Assembly (NCBI RefSeq): GCF_030412015.1
Contig: NZ_JASNRD010000001.1
Span: forward strand, 372,001-436,000
Source of the DNA: Massilia sp. YIM B02763
Lineage (GTDB): Bacteria; Pseudomonadota; Gammaproteobacteria; Burkholderiales; Burkholderiaceae_D
Direction: 5' to 3'
DNA length: 64,000 nucleotides
Below the pieces are notes generated by a model. The model was not told the DNA's origin, did not search any database, and saw only the letters and a program-made list of their open reading frames with translations. A program made the translations under genes and the position numbers. This document shows positions 33,831-43,056 of the stretch, piece by piece. How positions within the stretch are numbered: the first letter of the stretch is position 1; the number at the start of each line of letters is the position of its first letter.

Positions 33831-36596
33831 ATGCTCCTCTCGCGCCCACTGATCCTGTTCCCGCCGCGCTGGTCCCTGCTGCCCCGCTCCCTGGTGGGAC
33901 GCGTGTTCGCGGTGTTCTCGCTGACCCTGCTGCTGTGCCTGTGCACGGGCCTGGGCCTGTTCTACCGCTACCAGTTCCTGCAGCACATCGAGGAAACCCA
34001 GGACACGGCCATGACGCTGGTGGAAGTGGCGACCCAGACCATCGAGGACAGCGCCGTGATCGGCGACTACGACACGGTCAAGCGCACGCTGGGCAAGATG
34101 CTGTTCCAGTCGCCGTTCAAGCGCGCCGAGTTCATCGACGTGGCCGGCGGCACGATCCGCGTCGATGGCCCGCGGACGACGCGGGCGCAGGCCCCGCACT
34201 GGCTGGTGGCGCTGATCGCCTCCAAGCTGTACGACGTCAACCGCATCGCCAACGTGGGCGGCAAGGACTACGGCGTGGTGCGCCTGTCCTTCGACGAACA
34301 CAAGCTCGCGGCACAGCTGTGGAACATCGTGCTGGAGACGGCGCTGCTGGCCGGCATCGTCTTCGCCTGCAGCCTGGCGCTGATGCGCACGCTGCTGCGC
34401 CGCTGGCTCGACAGCCTGGGCCGCCTGCGCAAGTTCGAGAACGACGTGGCGGCCGGCCGCGTCACGGCCGAGGCGGCCCTGCTGGACGATGCCCCGACCG
34501 AGATCCAGGAAGCGATCGAGGCCGTCAACCGCGGCGCCGCCAGCCTGCGCGTGCAGTTCGGCCAGCGCATCGACTCGCTGATGAATTCCCTCATGCAGCA
34601 CAAGAGCGCGATGGACCGGGCGGCGATCGTGTCCGAGGTCGACGCGCACGGCCTGATCACGGCAGTGAACGACCTGTTCGTCACCAGCAGCGGCTTCGCG
34701 CGCGCGGCCGTGATCGGCCGCCCCCTGGCCGACGTCGGGCAGGCGGCCGGTGCCAGCGCCCCGTGGCGGCCGTCGGACCAGGTATGGAACGGCGAGGTGG
34801 CGATTTCCGGACGCCACGGCACGCGCCAGTGGTACCGCACCGTGGTGCCGATGCTCGACGCCGCCGGCGCGGTCGAGCGCTACATCTGCATCGACATCGA
34901 CATCAGCGAGCGCAAGGAATTCGAGCGCACCATCGTGGAAAACGCCCGGCGCCAGACACTGGCGGCGGAACTGGGCCGCAAGGCCCTCGCGGCCAACGAC
35001 CTCGAGGAACTGTTCCTGGACGCCGCCATCGCCGCCGCGCGCGGCCTGGACGCGGCCGGCGCCGCCCTGCTCGAGACGCCCGCCGGCGCCGCGCCCATAC
35101 TGCGCGCGGCCGACGGCCTCGTCGACGGCGTGCCCGGCCTGGAAGAAGCCATCGTCTGCGCCGACCGCAGCTTCGGCGTGCTGGCCGCCTACGACGCCGA
35201 GGAGCGCCGCTTCACCGACGACGACGCCAATTTCCTGCGCGGCATCGCGAACATCCTGGCCACCGCCGTCGAGCGCCACGACGCCCGCAGCCGCCTGACC
35301 TACCTGGCCCAGTACGACGCCCTGACGGAGCTGCCCAACCGGCGCCACCTGGCCCACTCGCTGGAAGAGGCGATTTCGGAAGCGGCGCGCCACGGCGGCC
35401 GCGCGGCCGTGATGTTCATCGACCTGGACCGCTTCAAGAACGTCAACGACATGCTCGGCCACGGCGTCGGCGACCGCCTGCTGGTGCAGGCCGCCCAGCG
35501 CCTGCGCGCCTGCGCCCGCCCCGGCGACGTCGTGGCGCGCCTGGGCGGCGACGAGTTCGCGCTGGTGCTGCCGGAACTGTCGGGCAACGCCGATGCCGCC
35601 CTCGTCGCGCGCCGCATCATTGAGGCGCTCGCGCGTCCCTTCCACCTGCAGGGCCAGCAACTGTTCGTGTCGGCCAGCGTGGGCATCGCCAGCTACCCGG
35701 ACGACGGCGGCAATGCCGAACTGCTGCTCAAGAACGCCGACACGGCGATGTACGGCGCCAAGAACGGCGGCAGGAACAACTACCGCTTCTTCCAGGCCCA
35801 GATGCACGAGAACACGGCGCGGCGCGTGCAGACCGAGACCCAGCTGCGCCAGGCGCTCGAACGGGGCGAGTTCCTGCTGCACTACCAGCCCAAGCTGGAC
35901 CTGGCCGCGGGCACCGTCAGCGGCTTCGAGGCGCTGCTGCGCTGGAACCATCCGGAACGGGGCCTGGTCGCGCCCCTGGAATTCATCCCCATCCTGGAAG
36001 ACACGGGCCTGATCCTGCCGGTCGGCGAATGGGTGATCGGCGAAGTGTGCCGCCAGCTCAAGGAATGGGAAGCGCAGCACATGGCGCCGCCGCCGATCGC
36101 CATCAACCTGTCGGCGCGCCAGCTGCAGCAGGGCGACCTGCCCGGCGCCATCGAGCGCATCGTGGGCGCGGCCGGCGTGGCCCCCGCGCTGCTGGAATTC
36201 GAGCTGACCGAGTCGATGCTGATGACGGACCCGGAGGCCGCCGTGGCGATCCTCTCGCGCATCAAGGCGCTGGGCATGCGCCTGTCGGTCGACGACTTCG
36301 GCACCGGCTATTCGAGCCTGGCCTACCTGAAGCGCTTCCCGCTGGACGCGCTCAAGATCGACCGCACCTTCGTGCGCGACCTGGCCGACGACCCGGACGA
36401 CGCCGCCATCACCAAGGCCGTGATCCGCCTGGCGCACAGCCTGAACCTGAAGGTGGTGGCCGAGGGCGTGGAAACCATCGAGCAGATCCGCGAACTGGAA
36501 CGCTACGACTGCGACGAGATCCAGGGCTACTACGTCAGCCGTCCGCTGCCGGCCGACGCCTGCGGGGCGCTGCTGGCGAGCGAGGCGGCGATCTGA
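33831..36596 (+). CDS. Membrane-bound GGDEF/EAL c-di-GMP protein with PAS and GAF-like domains
   Basis: 921 residues. Membrane helix at 24-46, periplasmic sensor domain (47-165), second helix at 166-188, a HAMP-like linker, a PAS domain (about 260-365), and a GAF-like region (about 375-482). Then comes GGDEF (intact motif GGDEF at 572-576, so likely an active cyclase) with an inhibitory I-site RPGD at 563-566. EAL follows (E700-A701-L702 in GFEALLRWNHPE, plus ELTESMLM, DDFGTGYSSL, LKIDRTFV, EGVET). Both catalytic domains keep their key residues, so it could make or break c-di-GMP. It follows the periplasmic binding protein gene; the two are probably a sensor pair. No clear ribosome site at the ATG; a 13-bp direct repeat ATCCATCATCGGC (33788-33800 and 33801-33813) precedes it. 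Confidence 0.93.
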   Translation: MLLSRPLILFPPRWSLLPRSLVGRVFAVFSLTLLLCLCTGLGLFYRYQFLQHIEETQDTAMTLVEVATQTIEDSAVIGDYDTVKRTLGKMLFQSPFKRAEFIDVAGGTIRVDGPRTTRAQAPHWLVALIASKLYDVNRIANVGGKDYGVVRLSFDEHKLAAQLWNIVLETALLAGIVFACSLALMRTLLRRWLDSLGRLRKFENDVAAGRVTAEAALLDDAPTEIQEAIEAVNRGAASLRVQFGQRIDSLMNSLMQHKSAMDRAAIVSEVDAHGLITAVNDLFVTSSGFARAAVIGRPLADVGQAAGASAPWRPSDQVWNGEVAISGRHGTRQWYRTVVPMLDAAGAVERYICIDIDISERKEFERTIVENARRQTLAAELGRKALAANDLEELFLDAAIAAARGLDAAGAALLETPAGAAPILRAADGLVDGVPGLEEAIVCADRSFGVLAAYDAEERRFTDDDANFLRGIANILATAVERHDARSRLTYLAQYDALTELPNRRHLAHSLEEAISEAARHGGRAAVMFIDLDRFKNVNDMLGHGVGDRLLVQAAQRLRACARPGDVVARLGGDEFALVLPELSGNADAALVARRIIEALARPFHLQGQQLFVSASVGIASYPDDGGNAELLLKNADTAMYGAKNGGRNNYRFFQAQMHENTARRVQTETQLRQALERGEFLLHYQPKLDLAAGTVSGFEALLRWNHPERGLVAPLEFIPILEDTGLILPVGEWVIGEVCRQLKEWEAQHMAPPPIAINLSARQLQQGDLPGAIERIVGAAGVAPALLEFELTESMLMTDPEAAVAILSRIKALGMRLSVDDFGTGYSSLAYLKRFPLDALKIDRTFVRDLADDPDDAAITKAVIRLAHSLNLKVVAEGVETIEQIRELERYDCDEIQGYYVSRPLPADACGALLASEAAI

Positions 36597-36621
36597 CGCC
36601 TTGCCGCTTCGGCGGTAGAAT
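36593..36621 (+). promoter_or_regulatory. Candidate promoter for the aminotransferase
   Basis: CTGACG (36593-36598), 17-base spacer, TAGAAT (36616-36621), 30 bases before the ATG. The -35 box overlaps the stop codon of the preceding gene. Confidence 0.5.
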
Positions 36622-36651
36622 GGCGGGATCGACGATTCTCCTCCTTCCAGC

Positions 36652-37863
36652 ATGTCCTCCAATACCGCTTCACTTGACGGCGCCGCGCGCGCCCTGCAGC
36701 TCGCCGCCCGCGTCGAGGCCATCGAACCGTTCCGCGTGATGGAAATGGTGAAGGCCGCGGGCGCCATGACCCGCGCCGGCATCGACGTCGTCAGCATGAG
36801 TGTCGGCGAGCCCGACTTCACGGCGCCCGACGTCGTCGCCCGTGCCGCCGTGGCCGCGATCCAGTCCGGCGCCACCCAGTACACGGAATCGCTGGGCCTG
36901 CCCGCGCTGCGCGAGGCGATCGCCGCCTGGTACGCGGCCAGCCACGGCCTGGACGTGGACCCGCGCCGCATCGTGATCACGGCCGGCGCCTCGGCCGCCC
37001 TGCTGCTGGCCTGCGCGGCGCTGGTGGCCGACGGCGACGAGGTGCTGATGCCCGACCCCTGCTATCCGTGCAACCGGCATTTCGTCAGCGCCTTCGGCGG
37101 CAAGCCCGTGCTGGTGCCGTCCGGCGCGGCCGAGCGCTACCAGCTCACGGCCGCCCAGGTCGACGCGCGCTGGAACGCGCGCACGCGCGGCGTGATCGTC
37201 GCTTCTCCGTCCAACCCGACCGGCACGTCGATGACGCCGCAGCAGACCCGCGAGCTGGTGGCGGCGGTACGCGCGCGCGGCGGCTTCGCCATCGTCGACG
37301 AGATCTACCAGGGCCTGTCGTATGGCGACAAGCCGGTGAGCGCCCTGTCCTTCGGCGACGACGTCATCACCGTCAACAGCTTCTCGAAATACTTCAGCAT
37401 GACGGGCTGGCGCCTGGGCTGGCTGGTGCTGCCGGAGGCGCTGGTGCCGGCCGTGGAAAAGCTGGCGCAGAACCTGTTCATCTGCGCCCCCACGGTGGCC
37501 CAGCGCGCGGCGCTGGCCTGCTTCGAACCGGAAGCGATCGCCATCTTCGAGGAGCGCCGCCTGGAATTCCAGCGCCGCCGCGACTTCCTGGTGCCGGCGC
37601 TGCGCGAGCTCGGTTTTGCCATTCCCGTGATGCCCGACGGCGCCTTCTACGTGTACGCGGACATCGCCGGCCTGGACCATCCGGATGCGGCCGACAGCGC
37701 CGCCTTCGGCATGGCCGTGCTGCGCGACGCCCACGTGGCGATCGTGCCGGGCGGGGATTTCGGCTTCGCCGCGCCCGAGCGGCACGTGCGCTTTTCCTAC
37801 GCGACGAAGATCGAGCGGATCGGGGAAGCGGTGGGGCGCATCGGGCGGCTGCTGGGGCGCTGA
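36652..37863 (+). CDS. PLP-dependent class I/II aminotransferase
   Basis: 403 residues, fold type I. The PLP lysine is K246 in NSFSKYFSMTGWRLGW. Other landmarks are MSVGEPDFTAPD near the N-terminus, TQYTESLGLPALREAIAAWYA, VASPSNPTGTSM, the PLP-holding Asp/Tyr in AIVDEIYQGLSYG, and the substrate-carboxylate arginine in HVRFSYAT. It resembles the aspartate/aromatic aminotransferase group found in many betaproteobacteria; the amino acid substrate cannot be set from sequence. Its own promoter is likely. It is convergent with the hybrid kinase gene. Confidence 0.9.
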   Translation: MSSNTASLDGAARALQLAARVEAIEPFRVMEMVKAAGAMTRAGIDVVSMSVGEPDFTAPDVVARAAVAAIQSGATQYTESLGLPALREAIAAWYAASHGLDVDPRRIVITAGASAALLLACAALVADGDEVLMPDPCYPCNRHFVSAFGGKPVLVPSGAAERYQLTAAQVDARWNARTRGVIVASPSNPTGTSMTPQQTRELVAAVRARGGFAIVDEIYQGLSYGDKPVSALSFGDDVITVNSFSKYFSMTGWRLGWLVLPEALVPAVEKLAQNLFICAPTVAQRAALACFEPEAIAIFEERRLEFQRRRDFLVPALRELGFAIPVMPDGAFYVYADIAGLDHPDAADSAAFGMAVLRDAHVAIVPGGDFGFAAPERHVRFSYATKIERIGEAVGRIGRLLGR

Positions 37864-37923
37864 CGTCCTGGCGGAGCAAGCACCGTCGCCCCGGCGCGAC
37901 GTGGTCGGGCCTGGAGAGAGACT

Positions 37924-39252
<1,329 letters not shown>

Positions 39253-39265
39253 GCCGCCTCCCGTG

Positions 39266-40720
39266 TCAGCTGCGTGGCCAGCCGGTCAACACGCCCTCGT
39301 AGGGCACCGGCCGTTCGTCGACCTCGATGCCGCTACCGGTGATGCTGTATTCGCGCAGTTCGCTGCTGTGGTCGACGCCGCGGACCTTGACCACCATGAG
39401 GAACTTGCGCAGCGCGCCGCCCACTTCGGCGAAACGCATCGCGACCACGGCGTCGGCCAGGAAGGCCAGCTCGTGCGGACTGGTGCGCAGGCTCGGCCGG
39501 GGGTCGTCCATGCCCGCCGTCACCAGCACCGTCACGCCGCGCTTGGCCAGCGCGCTGAGGGTGCGGAACACGGTCTGGCGCAGGTCGGCGCGCGCCTCCG
39601 GGGCCAGGTACAGGTCGAATTCGGACAGCGAATCGATCACGACGCGGGTCGCGCCGGTGCGGTCGATCGCGCTGAGCATCTCGTCCAGCAGTTCCTCGAC
39701 GCTGAGCGACAGCGAGCGGGTCTCGACCACGGTCACGCTGCCTTCCTGCGCCATCCGCGCCAGCGCCGCGTTGCGCAGGCGCGCGGTGCCCTTCTCGAAG
39801 AACACGGCCACGCCCTTCTCGCCCAGCGCGGCGCCGGCCTCGAGGAAGCGCGTGCCGAGCACGGTCTTGCCGATGCCGGTCGGGCCCGTCACCAGCAGCG
39901 CGTGGCCCTGCGGCACGCCGCCCAGCATCAGCTTGTCCAGGCCCGGCACCCCTGTCGGGATACGGCGCGGCTTGACGTCGACCTGGGTGCCCGGCAGGCG
40001 GTCGTCCGCGAGCGGCGGCAGCTCGCGCGGATACACGCGGATGCCGTCGTCCGTGATGCGCATCGTGTGCGCGCCCGTCATGTGCGCCTGGCCGCGCATC
40101 TTGAGCACGCGGATCTTGCGCAGCATCGAGTTGTCGTCGCTGGCCTGGGCCAGCGCCAGCATGCCGTCGGCGACCGTGATGATCGGATTGGCCTCGACGT
40201 CGGCGTGCGTGTATTCGCCGATCAGGAAGGTGGTGGCCTGCCAGGTCGCCATGCGCGAGCCCAGCTCCTGGATGAAGTGCTGCAGGTGGGTCAGGCCCTC
40301 GTTGCCGCCGCGCGCGGTCTGCACGACGGAGCGGAACGAATCGACGAACACGAGGCCCGGCCCGAAATCCTCGACCTCGTGCATGATCCGTTCCAGCACG
40401 CCGTCGAAGTGGCCGGCGCGCAGGTCGTCGGCCAGGTTCACGTAGCGGACCACGGGGCCGACCTTGTCCGTGTCGAAGAACGGGAACTGCTGCTGGTAGC
40501 GCAGCATCTTCAGCGGCGGCTCGCCCAGCACGGTGAAGAACAGGGCGCGCCGCTGGGGATTGGCCAGTGCAAACATGATCTGGTGCGCCAGCGTGGTCTT
40601 GCCGCTGCCGGGCGCTCCCGCGATCAGCGTGAAGGAAAACTCGGTCAGGCCGCCGCCCAGGAGAATGTCGAGTCCCGGCACCCCCGTGCTGAGCATCCCC
40701 AAGCGTACTTTGTCGGTCAT
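39266..40720 (-). CDS. Double-domain KaiC/RAD55-like ATPase
   Basis: 484 residues, two RecA-type domains in tandem as in KaiC. Domain 1 has a Walker A GAPGSGKTT (35-43) and Walker B LVFVDS (123-128). Domain 2 has Walker A GPTGIGKT (279-286), VFFEKG where KaiC has its catalytic glutamates, and Walker B VVIDSLSE (360-367). The segment matching the KaiC autophosphorylation site reads HELAFLAD (416-423) and lacks the Ser-Thr pair, so it is probably an ATP-driven switch and not a KaiC-type clock kinase (inference from alignment by eye). AGGAG lies eight bases before the ATG. It abuts the upstream small gene (stop next to start) and is 13 bases from the kinase gene. Confidence 0.92.
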   Translation of the reverse strand: MTDKVRLGMLSTGVPGLDILLGGGLTEFSFTLIAGAPGSGKTTLAHQIMFALANPQRRALFFTVLGEPPLKMLRYQQQFPFFDTDKVGPVVRYVNLADDLRAGHFDGVLERIMHEVEDFGPGLVFVDSFRSVVQTARGGNEGLTHLQHFIQELGSRMATWQATTFLIGEYTHADVEANPIITVADGMLALAQASDDNSMLRKIRVLKMRGQAHMTGAHTMRITDDGIRVYPRELPPLADDRLPGTQVDVKPRRIPTGVPGLDKLMLGGVPQGHALLVTGPTGIGKTVLGTRFLEAGAALGEKGVAVFFEKGTARLRNAALARMAQEGSVTVVETRSLSLSVEELLDEMLSAIDRTGATRVVIDSLSEFDLYLAPEARADLRQTVFRTLSALAKRGVTVLVTAGMDDPRPSLRTSPHELAFLADAVVAMRFAEVGGALRKFLMVVKVRGVDHSSELREYSITGSGIEVDERPVPYEGVLTGWPRS

Positions 40721-41143
40721 TTACTTTTGCTCCTGTGCTTCTTGCGGCCCATCCTGGCCATCCGGTTCCTTCCCCGCGTCGGCCAGCAGCCGCGCCGTCA
40801 GCCCTTCCCCGATCAACGCCGAGAGCAATCTGGTGAACGTCGCTAGCAGTTCCTCGTTGGCCGCGGCGGCCTGCTCCGCATTCACGCCCGCCAGGTCCCG
40901 TTCCAGCGTCGCCAGCAGCGCCTCGATCGAGGACCGCTCGCCGCCGACGCTCAGCCAGCCGTGGCGCGGGGCCAGCATGCGCACGGCGCGGCCGAACAGC
41001 GCGCACACGCCGCTTTCGCCGATCAGTCCGGCGAGCTGGCCGGTGATGCGGCGCCACGGCTGCAGCAGGCGCGTTCTCGGGCCGGCCATAGGCGGCACAG
41101 GCGCGGTCCTGTCGGGTCGGCGCTGGTTATCATCTCTTTCCAT
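40721..41143 (-). CDS. Small protein encoded upstream of the KaiC-like ATPase
   Basis: 140 residues from the ATG at 41143; a TTG at 41173 is in frame but less likely. Its stop codon directly touches the kaiC-like start. The N-terminus is basic and disordered-looking. A central helical region (LLQPWRRITGQLAGLIGESGV) follows, then HGWLSVGGERSSIEALLATLERDLAG, a second helical region (EQAAAANEELLATFTRLLSALIGEGLTARLLADA), and an acidic Gln/Glu tail. I do not recognise the family. Position suggests a partner or regulator of the ATPase. A perfect TATAAT lies 60 bases upstream of the start. Confidence 0.75.
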   Translation of the reverse strand: MERDDNQRRPDRTAPVPPMAGPRTRLLQPWRRITGQLAGLIGESGVCALFGRAVRMLAPRHGWLSVGGERSSIEALLATLERDLAGVNAEQAAAANEELLATFTRLLSALIGEGLTARLLADAGKEPDGQDGPQEAQEQK

Positions 41144-41203
41144 CAGGCTTCGCGAAATTATTATCCTTGGCAATCCGCCATTGCGGTCCAGGCATCCACG
41201 GCC

Positions 41204-41209
41204 ATTATA
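41204..41209 (-). promoter_or_regulatory. -10 box for the KaiC-like operon
   Basis: A perfect TATAAT on the minus strand, 60 bases before the start of the first operon gene. With a 16-base spacer the -35 would be TTTGCT (3/6). A perfect TTGACA also occurs at 41217-41222, but only seven bases from the -10, so it cannot be its -35. Confidence 0.6.
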
Positions 41210-41322
41210 GCTGCAATGTCAACCCAGCAAATGTAATCTTGTGACTATCTTGCCATTTTGACCACCCCTGTTCAGCGTGGGCGCCGAGCTGCTACCATGG
41301 CCGTTTGCAACCCACCCACGCG

Positions 41323-42993
41323 ATGCCCATGTCCCCACGCCACCGCCGCTTCGATCTCCGCGCTCCCGTCCTCGTTTCCGCCCTCGCCGTTTCCTCCCTC
41401 GTTTCCTCCCTCGCCGCCGCCCAGCCGGCCGCCCCGGCGGCCGCCCCGCCCGCCGTGCAGGAAGCGCCGCTGCGCGCCCACCTGTCGCTGCTGGCCGACG
41501 ACCTGTTCGAGGGCCGCGGCACGGGCCAGCGCGGCGGCGCCCTGGCCGTGCGCTACCTCGAGACCCAGGCCGCCGCCATCGGCCTCGCGCCCCTGAAGGA
41601 CGGCGGCTACCGCCAGAAGGTCGAGATGGTCGGCCAGAAGACCCTGCCCGGCAGCCGCGTGCAGTTCACGGCCGGCGGCAGGACGCTCGACGCCCGGTTC
41701 GGCCAGGACGTCGTGTTCGGCAATGCGAACGGCCAGGCCGAGACGGCACTGTCGGCGCCCGTCGTCTTCGTCGGCTACGGCATCGACGCGCCGGACGAAG
41801 GCTGGAACGATTTCCGCGGCGCCGACGTGAAAGGCAAGCTGATCGTGGCGATGGTCAACGATCCGCGCCCGACCGCGGCGGAGCCGAACCGCTTCGCCGG
41901 CAAGTCGCTGACCTGGTACGGCCGCTGGGTCTACAAGTTCGAGGAAGCGCTGCGCCAGGGCGCCGCCGGCATCCTGCTGGTGCACACGACGGAATCCGCC
42001 TCCTACCCGTGGACCGTGCCCGTCAACAGCTTCTCGCACGAGCAGTTCCACCTGGCCGGCGCCGGCAACGCGCTGCAGGGCTGGATCAGCGAGGACTTCG
42101 CGCGCACGCTGTTCAAGCAGGCCGGCCAGGACCTGGACGCCCTGCGCGCCCGCGCCGAAGTGAAGGGATTCACGCCGGTCGCGCTGGACGCCACCGCCCG
42201 GGCCGAAGTGAAGAGCGCCGTGCGCCAGGTCGTCGAGTACAACGTGGCGGGCATCGTGCCCGGCGCCGACCCGACGCTGAAATCGGAAGCCGTGATCTAT
42301 TCGGCGCACTGGGACCACCTGGGCATCGACGTCGAAAACGGCAAGCCGGACCACATCTGGAACGGCGCCATCGACAATGCCTCCGGCAGCGCGGCCCTGC
42401 TGGCGATGGCGCAGGCCGCCGTCGCCCATCCGGCCAGGCGCACCCAGATCTTCCTGTGGCCCTGCGCCGAGGAGCAAGGCCTGCTGGGCAGCCTGGCCTA
42501 CGTGCGCGCGCCCCTGTGGCCGCTGGCGAAGACGGCCGCGGACCTGAACCTGGACAGCATGAACTTCGTCGGCCGCACGCGCGACATCGGCGTCGCCGGC
42601 GCCGAGCGCAGCACCCTCGTCGACACGGCCGGCCAGGTGGCGAAGGCCATGGGCCTGACGCTGGCCCCGCCGACGCCGGACCTCGGCGGCGCCTACTTCC
42701 GCGCCGACCACTTCAACTTCGCCAAGGCGGGCGTACCGGCGTTCAACGTGGGCTCGGCCGTGTTCTCGGGCGACGGCAAGTTCACCTTCGAGCACGATCA
42801 CGGCAGCGCCGACCGCATGCGCGCCTTCACCAAGGACTATCACCAGGTAAGCGACCAGTACGATCCGTCGTGGGACCTGTCGGGCATGGTGCAGCAGGCG
42901 CAATTCACGCTGAACCTCGGCTACGCGGTCGCGAACGCGCCGGCGCTGCCGCGCTGGAGGGACGGGGAAGCGTACGGCAAGGTCAAGCGCTGA
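41323..42993 (+). CDS. Secreted M28 family metallopeptidase
   Basis: 556 residues from the ATG at 41323 (41329 is equally possible). Signal peptide: VLVSALAVSSLVSSLAAA, cut near AAA-QP. The zinc ligands of M28 aminopeptidases can be read in order: SAHWDHLG (H329, D331), AIDNASGSAALL (Asp), CAEEQGLLGS (the catalytic Glu pair), LNLDSMN (Asp) and RADHFNFAKAGVPAFN (His). A PA-like insert lies between the prosequence and the catalytic domain. It probably frees N-terminal amino acids from peptides in the periplasm or outside. It is divergent from the KaiC-like operon and 63 bases before another peptidase gene. Confidence 0.92.
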   Translation: MPMSPRHRRFDLRAPVLVSALAVSSLVSSLAAAQPAAPAAAPPAVQEAPLRAHLSLLADDLFEGRGTGQRGGALAVRYLETQAAAIGLAPLKDGGYRQKVEMVGQKTLPGSRVQFTAGGRTLDARFGQDVVFGNANGQAETALSAPVVFVGYGIDAPDEGWNDFRGADVKGKLIVAMVNDPRPTAAEPNRFAGKSLTWYGRWVYKFEEALRQGAAGILLVHTTESASYPWTVPVNSFSHEQFHLAGAGNALQGWISEDFARTLFKQAGQDLDALRARAEVKGFTPVALDATARAEVKSAVRQVVEYNVAGIVPGADPTLKSEAVIYSAHWDHLGIDVENGKPDHIWNGAIDNASGSAALLAMAQAAVAHPARRTQIFLWPCAEEQGLLGSLAYVRAPLWPLAKTAADLNLDSMNFVGRTRDIGVAGAERSTLVDTAGQVAKAMGLTLAPPTPDLGGAYFRADHFNFAKAGVPAFNVGSAVFSGDGKFTFEHDHGSADRMRAFTKDYHQVSDQYDPSWDLSGMVQQAQFTLNLGYAVANAPALPRWRDGEAYGKVKR

Positions 42994-43056
42994 GCGGCTG
43001 GCGCCGGCGTATCGATCGCGGGTAAGATCGCTCCTCCACTACTCAACAGGAAGACC

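Noticed and set aside
33819-36980. 1053-residue minus-strand frame opposite the GGDEF/EAL gene
   Set aside because: Antisense shadow of a gene with intact GGDEF and EAL motifs.
41204-41222. TTGACA and TATAAT together upstream of the KaiC-like operon as a perfect promoter
   Set aside because: Only seven bases separate the two boxes; sigma-70 needs 16-18. Only the -10 is kept as a feature.
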